Part shown: piece after piece, positions 57,990-64,000 of the stretch
How the letters are laid out: each line of letters starts with the position of its first letter
Position numbering within the stretch: the first letter of the stretch is position 1
NCBI GenBank assembly: GCA_022828595.1
Contig: JAKGHH010000006.1
Coordinates: 15,806,499-15,870,498, forward strand
Source: Nelumbo lutea
Lineage: Eukaryota; Streptophyta; Magnoliopsida; Proteales; Nelumbonaceae
DNA: 64,000 nt
Direction of reading: 5' to 3'
Notes under the pieces: generated by a model
The model's database searches: none
Told to the model about the DNA's origin: nothing
The model's input: only the letters and a program-made list of their open reading frames with translations
Position numbers and translations under genes: made by a program

Positions 57990-59288
57990 CTAAGTATCTG
58001 AATTGGGAATTCTCCCAACAGCCTCTTGTTCCCTTGGGTTTACCATGGTGTTACTAGGTAAGGTACCCGGAGCCCTTTCTGAAATCATCTGTGCCAGCTG
58101 CCCAACCTGAGTTTCCAAGTTCCTTATCGATGTTTCATTTTTCTGAAATCTATTTTCCGCACTAGCTATGAACTTGGTCATCAGCTCCTCCAAGTTAGAT
58201 TTCGGTTCCGGCTGATAGAAGTTTTGGTGGAAAGGCTTAGGTGCATGCTGATTCAGGTGGCCTCTCCATCCGGGGTTATGGGCATGATGGTACTGATTTC
58301 CTGGCTGTCTTGTAAAGTTGCCAACAAAGTCTACTTGTTCTGTGGACTGAAAAGTCTGACTGCCAACTTGGAATTCAGTGCTATCATGGCCTCCCCCACA
58401 CTTATCATACTGTACCTGCATAGCTGCCATCTGCATTTCATCAAATTTTTTGCTAAGTGCTCCTATTTGTGCAGAGAGAGCTGTGTATGTATCCACATTA
58501 TGAAGGCCATGCTGCTTTCTAACTGGTGTCCTTTCTGAATGCCATTGGTAGTTATTGGCTGCCATCTCCTCGATGAGTGCATGGGCAACCTCGGGAGTCT
58601 TATTGTTTATGGAGCCCCCAGCTGCTGCATCTAAGATGGTCTTGTTTGAATCGGTCAGACCATTATAAAATGTTTGCACCTGCAGCCAAATCGGAAGGCC
58701 ATGGTGAGGAACCCTCCTTAGTAGCTCCTTGTAACGTTCCCAGGACTCATAGAGAGATTCCCCCTCTTGCTGGAAAAAAGTAGTGATGTCATTCCTCATT
58801 TTAGCAGTTTTAGAAGGGGGAAAATATTTAGAGAGAAAACGACTGGCCATTTCGTCCCATGTGGCTATAGATCCTGCCGGTAATGAGTTCAACCAAGCTT
58901 TGGCTTTATCCTTCAAAGAAAATGGGAATAACCTCAGCCGGATGGCATCATCACTTACCCCATTGTGTTTGAAGGTGTCACAGATTTCCAAGAAGTTAGC
59001 AATATGGGCATTCGGATCCTCATGGGCCATACCACAAAACTGAACCGTATTTTGTATCATTTGGATTATGGCCGGTTTAATTTCGAAGTTATTGGCAGCA
59101 ATAGTTGGCCTGATAATGCTGGAGACAGTCCCGGTGAGGGTAGGCTTGGCATAATCCATCATAGTTCTTTGTTCAGCCATTTCTTGTGCTTCTTGTCTGA
59201 CTTGCTTAGCAGCTCTCAAACGGACACGGAGAGTCCGTTCAATCTCCGGGTCGTAAAGGATCTCTTCCAGTTCAGGTCTGCTTGTCAT
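57990..59288 (-). CDS. gag: Gag protein of the Athila-like element
   Basis: An uninterrupted 432-codon frame starts MTSRPELEEILYDPEIERTL. The conserved Athila-type Gag core lies at about residues 65-215: NNFEIKPAIIQMIQNTVQFC, HIANFLEICDTFKHNGVSDD, LKDKAKAWLNSLPAGSI, RFLSKYFPPSKTAKMRNDIT and YKELLRRVPHHGLPIWLQVQ. It would assemble the particle that carries the element RNA. The zinc knuckle at about residue 295 is degenerate (YDKCGGGHDSTEF): the first and last Cys of the CCHC pattern are Tyr and Phe. The C-terminus has a coiled stretch (NRFQKNETSIRNLETQVGQL). The intact frame in a pol-less element suggests recent amplification or selection for packaging. Confidence 0.9.
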   Translation of the reverse strand: MTSRPELEEILYDPEIERTLRVRLRAAKQVRQEAQEMAEQRTMMDYAKPTLTGTVSSIIRPTIAANNFEIKPAIIQMIQNTVQFCGMAHEDPNAHIANFLEICDTFKHNGVSDDAIRLRLFPFSLKDKAKAWLNSLPAGSIATWDEMASRFLSKYFPPSKTAKMRNDITTFFQQEGESLYESWERYKELLRRVPHHGLPIWLQVQTFYNGLTDSNKTILDAAAGGSINNKTPEVAHALIEEMAANNYQWHSERTPVRKQHGLHNVDTYTALSAQIGALSKKFDEMQMAAMQVQYDKCGGGHDSTEFQVGSQTFQSTEQVDFVGNFTRQPGNQYHHAHNPGWRGHLNQHAPKPFHQNFYQPEPKSNLEELMTKFIASAENRFQKNETSIRNLETQVGQLAQMISERAPGTLPSNTMVNPREQEAVGRIPNSDT

Positions 59289-59299
59289 AAACTGTAAAG

Positions 59300-61939
59300 G
59301 TCAAAGCAATAAAAAGGCCAATATTCACAAAAGAAAATAAATAACTAATCCTATTACAACTGAAAATGTAAAGTGAAGTATTGGAATATACAAACCTACA
59401 TCCTAAAATAAATAAATGCAGCTAACTAAAAGCATATCAACATTTTATTCAATATACAGAATTCAGTAATTTACAAACAGGTCTGAATTCAGTAATCTCT
59501 GAGTAGAACAACAGTTTACAAATTCCTCTTCTTTATATTGCTGAAATCAGGTACGGGATTTAATTACACAGATCTAAACTGCTGAGAGCTGAAATCTCAG
59601 TAGCTACTGAGAACAGTAATATACAGTTATGAAATCTTAGTAGCTACTGAGGACAGCCAAGTGCGGATCAGCAGTGATTGTGTTCAGGTCTGAGTTTCAT
59701 ATTAAAAGGCTCTTCTGTGCTACTGAAGGTCAATACACTAAACTGAAGTCAATGTACAAAGGATTGATAGCAATTCAGACATCAGTTCTACACAAAATTG
59801 AGATCAGCTCTGAAATCTCAGAAGCCACCGAGAACAACAATAAATATAATAGCACAGTTGTGCTCAGGTCTGATTTCCATATTGGAAGGCTACTAAATAT
59901 CAGATCTGAGCCCACTGTTTTGATGAGCTATGCATCACCAAACACCAGATGGAGTAGCCATACTAAAACTGAACAATTCAGCAGGATAACCTACTGATAT
60001 TAGCAATGAAACATGCTGTATACAGATCTGCACAAAACCGAAATCAATCAGTAGTAAAAAGATCTGAAATCAGACCTGTATTCACCATGGTGTGGCTGCT
60101 GGGATCTTATTTTCTTTTTCTTTTCTTTTTCTATTTTTCTTTTCTTTTCTTTTCTTTTTTTCTTTTTTTTTAAAGGAAGAAAACTAAAACAAAATACAGC
60201 AATGCAACCAAAATCTTTTTGGATGAGTGCAGGTCTGATTGATGAATGCAATTCAGATCTGAACTCATTTTGAGATTTATTTATTTATTTATTTATTTAT
60301 TTATATATATATATATTTTTTTTAGAACCAAAAGAAGAAGAGAATTTTGATTTGCATAAGCTACATTAAAACTGAAACTAAGGATGGAACAATCAAGTAT
60401 CAAGAGAAGAAACATGGCTCCATCAATGTAGCCCTTGATGGAGTATACACTTATTGGAATGTAGTACACACGGCTGCACACACCCATTCAGATCTGTTAG
60501 ACTTTCTATTCATGCACAGCTGAAATCAGAGCTAACTATCTTAAAAAAAATTTCAAAGATCAGCCCAGGACAATTCACAATGCCAATTTAGTAATGTTAA
60601 TTGTAATACAAACCTGTTCAAAACCTGCCCTGGTTCAGTCTTGCTGTAGCAGGTCTGCTATAGTAGCCCTGCTATAGGTCTGAACTCTAATAGAAAAATG
60701 GTGTGGAAGTGCCACTTTCCATGAAATCTCTTGAGGCATAAAAAAATTCTCAGATTAAATATACTTTTCTTCAACCAAATCAGCTTAGATAGATCGGAGT
60801 ACAAGTTATTTAATACAGCAAAGTATGCCCTGTATCCTGCTCTGTTCACAACCCCAGTTCAGATCTAGGTGATTGCAGATCCGAATTTCTTCGACCATGA
60901 CTATCCAATTGTTTTTGGGAGATAGCAGATTTTTTTTGTAGGGTGTATTGGGGTGAAGATAACCCCCAATTATCTTTTAAATTTACATCAGTTCAGGTCT
61001 GAGTTCAGAGGAACTCAGATCTGAACTATTGCAGATCTGCTACAGCAGAACTCAAATCTGAACTCAGATCTGAGTTCTGATCCGAATCCTTGGTTTCCAT
61101 GGTTCTCTCTCTCTTTTTTTTTTTCACTATCTAAATATATTTTTTTTTTCTTTTTGTAATGAAAGAAAAGAATAATAAAGGGCTGAGAACAGATATTTTT
61201 TTTTTCTGAGTATTGCAGTTCTGCTATAGCAGAGTTCAGGTCTGAACTCAAGTCTGAGTTTGGATCTGAAATCTCAATTGCCTTACCTTCAGTTATTGCT
61301 ACCAAATTGTTTTTGGGGAATAGCTGAAGTGCCCTAGGGTGAATTGGGGTGGTGATGACACCCAATTCCCCTCAAAATTTCATCAGTTCAGGTCTGAGTT
61401 CAGAGGAACTCAGATCTGAACTGTTGCAGATCTGCAATAGCAGAATTCAGATCTGAACTCAGATCTGAGTTCTGATCCGAATTCTCAATTGCTCCTCTGG
61501 GTGTTCAAAAGATCTCCCCCTTTTTTTTTCATTTGTTTTTTTTTTCTTTTTGTAATGAAAGAAAGAAAAAAAATAAAGTCTGAAACACAAGCAACTCTTT
61601 TCGGCTGAGTGCTGCAGATCTGAAATCTGCTGATCTGAGTGCCGAATGCAACTCAGATCTGCAACACTCATCTTTATGTGAATTTTTTCCTTTTTTTTTT
61701 TCATTTTGAAGGGAACAACACCAAGATTGAATAGAAATCAAATATGCCTTTATTAAAATGAAACTGAAACCAGAAAAAGAGAGTAATCTACTTAAGAAAG
61801 AAGAAACATAACTACATGAGTACAGCAGTTGCAGTCCAAGCTGAAATGAAAAAGTTAGCAAATTAACCCAACTATGAATGCAATGCTGAATGAGATCAGA
61901 TTAAGAATGCTCAATGTTTCCTAATATTGCTTCTCTAAA
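59300..61939 (-). other. long 5' leader of the gag-only element, repeat-rich
   Basis: About 2.6 kb separates the primer site from gag. It has no coding signal but is densely studded with CAGATCTGA and CAGGTCTGA words in both orientations. A roughly 400-bp block (about 60900-61280) recurs in diverged form at about 61290-61690. Several pyrimidine/A tracts (60115-60170, 61110-61160, 61520-61570) interrupt it. Confidence 0.7.
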
Positions 61940-61957
61940 TCCCCGGCAACGGCGCCA
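61940..61957 (-). other. tRNA-Asp primer-binding site
   Basis: Minus-strand TGGCGCCGTTGCCGGGGA, six bases from the 5' LTR, is the complement of the 3' end of plant cytosolic tRNA-Asp. It is the usual primer of Athila elements. Confidence 0.88.
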
Positions 61958-61963
61958 AAAACT

Positions 61964-63572
61964 TGATGTGTGGCTCATTGTGACACTAGCAAGTGCACTA
62001 GCCGTTCAAGTAATAAAGTAGTGAGTGAAGTATCGTTCCCACGAGGATTTAGGAAACAATTACCAATACTAAATTGAACATTTCTTATCTGATCAACAAA
62101 TAAATCAAAACTCTAATGAAAGCTAAGAAATCCTAAATTAAAATCTATCTAAATCATTGGCCCAATTGCCTTCAAATCAGGTTAGAAGAGTAAGCAGTAA
62201 ATGTCAATCTCAGAATTCAGCAATCTATCAATTTGGATCATTCGAATAAATCATGATTGAGCCTTGGTTTGGTGAAACCCCAAGGTCATGAACAGCCTCT
62301 CTCAAGCGCATGTTCATCCTATGCATGAGTGATGGTTCTTCTATCTCTAGCAGGAATCTAATCCCCATGCATGCATTTCTTCAAACACTTCTAAGGCATC
62401 AATTCAAATCTGAATTGATCACCAACTGAATTATGCAAGTTATCTCTAACCTTGCACTCAATTCAGTTCTTGAATAGTAGATCTGAATTCCTAGAGTCTC
62501 TCTCAAGCACTCTAGGAATTCCAAGCTGTAGATTAATTCGCCCAATCTGAAATTTGTAGATCTAAATTCTCTTTCAAGCAATTCAGATCTTGCAATCTCA
62601 GATCTGAGAATTCAGATCTGAGTTTTGAAGGTTAGTTGGCCGAATTGATCTGCAATCACACCCTTATTCAAGAAACTTCAAGTACAATGCATGACCACTT
62701 GAATGAATAAAAAAGAATTAGATTGCTGAACTGAAATTTTACAAGCTGAAATACATCAAGGAAGAATGGAAACAAGGAGAAAGAAGAAAGAACATATAAC
62801 TAAGAAACTGAATTCAAATCAAAAGAGAATGAAACTACAAATGATTTATTACAAAAAATCTTTGAATCACAATCCCTCAATTCGAACTCACCTTCTTCTT
62901 CTAGCTTGCTTGTCTTGAACTTCCTTCAGCCCTTCTTCTTCTTCTTCCTTGCGCCTAGCCTTCTTCTCTTCTCTTCTCTCAAGGTGGCCGAACCTCTAAG
63001 AGTGGGAGAGCCTTTCTCTCAAGCAATTGAACAACTTTCTCCCCTCCTAGAGGCCTCCTTATATAGTTTTTCAAGGGGATCTTGCCCCTTCTTGAAGCCT
63101 CTAGAATGGGGTGTATTACACCCCTCATGAACCTTCTAGAGTGATCCCTCCTTCTCTTCAAGAAACTCCTAGAAGTTGCCGCCCCTAGCTCCCTTTGGGC
63201 TGCTATTTGGGCTACAACTTAGCTTGCTTTTGAGCTCATGTGGGCTACACTCTAGGCTGTTATTTGGGCTAAAAATGGGCCTTCCTTGCTGGGCCGAATT
63301 CTCCTCATAGCTAGGCTTCTTCCCTTGGATTTTCCAAAGAGTTTCACTTGCTCTTCTTGGGCCGAATGAAATTCTCTTGCTCTCATGGCTGGGCCGGGCT
63401 GAACTTGATAAATTTTTGGGTTTTCTTTTCTTGCTTTTGCCTTCTTTTTGTTGATTTGGCTCCCCTGAAATCTTTCTTGCAATCAAGCTAAAATACGGCA
63501 AAAATTTAATTAAACCATTATAAAATTTCATGCAAAAACCTCATAAAATATAGATAAATTGTAAGTTCATCA
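61964..63572 (-). repeat. 5' LTR of the gag-only element
   Basis: This LTR is 1609 bp, almost identical to 55125-56735. A T-rich, CTT-rich segment at 62895-62990 and the terminal TGATG/CATCA inverted bases are shared. Confidence 0.95.
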
Positions 63573-64000
63573 ACTCAGACCATTCCCGCTAGCGACAAGA
63601 CAGAGAAGGTTCTTAGTGGTGGCAATTGATTATTTCACTAAGTGGGTAGAAGCTGAACCCTTCGTAACGATCACAGCTCGGAATGTGCAGAACTTCTTTT
63701 GGAAAAATATAGTGTGCCGCTTTGGGCTACCGCGAGTACTGATCTCTGACAATGGTAAGCAGTTTGAGGACATTAAATTCCTAAACTGGTGCGAAGATAT
63801 GGGAATTCAACAGAACTTTACCTCAGTGGCACACCCTTATGCAAACGGCCAAGAGGAAGTCACGAACAGAGCTATCCTCCACGGACTGAAGGCACGCCTG
63901 GACTGAGCTAAAGGACTATGGGCATACAAGCTACCTAGTGTTCTATGGGTTTATCGGACCACAATGAAGATTGCTATAGGCGAGACCCCCTTCAACCTCA
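63573..64000 (+). pseudogene. Tat copy B integrase, catalytic core continuation
   Basis: The frame resumes as RRFLVVAIDYFTKWVEAEPF, then VCRFGLPRVLISDNGKQFED and SVAHPYANGQEEVTNRAI. The D, D and E of the integrase catalytic triad are visible in DYFTKW, DNGKQF and NGQEEVTNR. One stop (TGA near 63904) follows, then WAYKLPSVLWVYRTTMK in the same frame. It continues past 64000. Removing the nested element brings the two integrase halves together. Confidence 0.88.

Larger units (their letters stand above)
55125..63572 (-). mobile_element. gag-only Athila-like LTR retrotransposon (TR-GAG type)
   Basis: An 8448-bp element on the minus strand has LTRs at 55125-56735 and 61964-63572, both TGATG to CATCA. 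The primer-binding site at 61940-61957 is complementary to the 3' end of plant tRNA-Asp. A polypurine tract abuts the left LTR. The only gene is an intact gag (57990-59288); no protease, RT, RNase H or integrase is present. It sits inside the Tat integrase. The flanking 5-mers are actct (55120-55124) and actca (63573-63577), four of five bases alike. It would need proteins from a related autonomous Athila element. Confidence 0.9.
49802..64000 (+). mobile_element. Tat-lineage Ty3/gypsy internal region B, runs off the window
   Basis: After the shared LTR come the primer site, Gag, protease, RT, RNase H, a second RNase H and integrase. The integrase is split by the nested gag-only element (55125-63572) and resumes at 63573. 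The copy has many stops. The 3' end and its LTR lie beyond 64000. Confidence 0.88.

Noticed and set aside
61940..61957. Sequence matching the 3' end of tRNA-Asp
   Set aside because: Only the last 18 bases of the tRNA are present and they sit next to an LTR, so this is a retrotransposon primer-binding site and not a tRNA gene.

Overview
This window is nuclear DNA of a flowering plant, probably a woody dicot or magnoliid; the sequence alone does not fix the species. The evidence is two intron-rich plant housekeeping or chromatin genes set in AT-rich DNA, and a dense load of plant-type transposons: hAT MITEs, tRNA-derived SINEs, LINE 3' ends, a Helitron carrying an RPA-like gene, a Tat-lineage Ty3/gypsy array and an Athila-like gag-only element.

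Layout. 1-3600: non-genic, with two copies of one hAT MITE family, each with a perfect 8-bp target duplication. 3721-12822 (minus): the vacuolar H+-ATPase proteolipid subunit c (VHA-c), three coding exons. Its second intron is about 8.5 kb and holds LINE fragments, a decayed Ty3/gypsy element and a hAT MITE. 12.9-19.7 kb: promoter of VHA-c, MITEs and unassigned DNA. 19747-30028 (minus): a flavin-dependent histone lysine demethylase of the LDL3 type, eight coding exons, about 2237 residues from the most upstream in-frame start. 30.3-39.1 kb: AT-rich intergenic DNA with SINEs, MITEs and microsatellites.

39.1-64 kb is a nest of transposons. The 3' half of a Helitron (helicase remnant plus an RPA-like gene, minus strand) is cut inside its Walker A codons at 42910/42911 by a Tat-type Ty3/gypsy LTR. 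Two Tat internal regions follow in tandem and share one LTR (LTR 42911-43745, internal A, LTR 48918-49801, internal B, which runs past the window edge). Internal A has lost most of pol but keeps an antisense ORF. Internal B keeps RT, two RNase H domains and integrase, all with stops. Its integrase is split by a young 8.4-kb non-autonomous Athila-like element (55125-63572, minus) that encodes only an intact Gag.

The two cellular genes have no evident functional link. VHA-c forms the proton-conducting ring of the vacuolar and endomembrane ATPase. LDL3 acts on chromatin in the nucleus. The insertion order that can be read is Helitron, then Tat array, then the gag-only element. I saw no new molecular system. 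The most informative parts are the nested-transposon stratigraphy, the gag-only element, the antisense ORF of the Tat copy, and the long disordered N-terminal half of LDL3.
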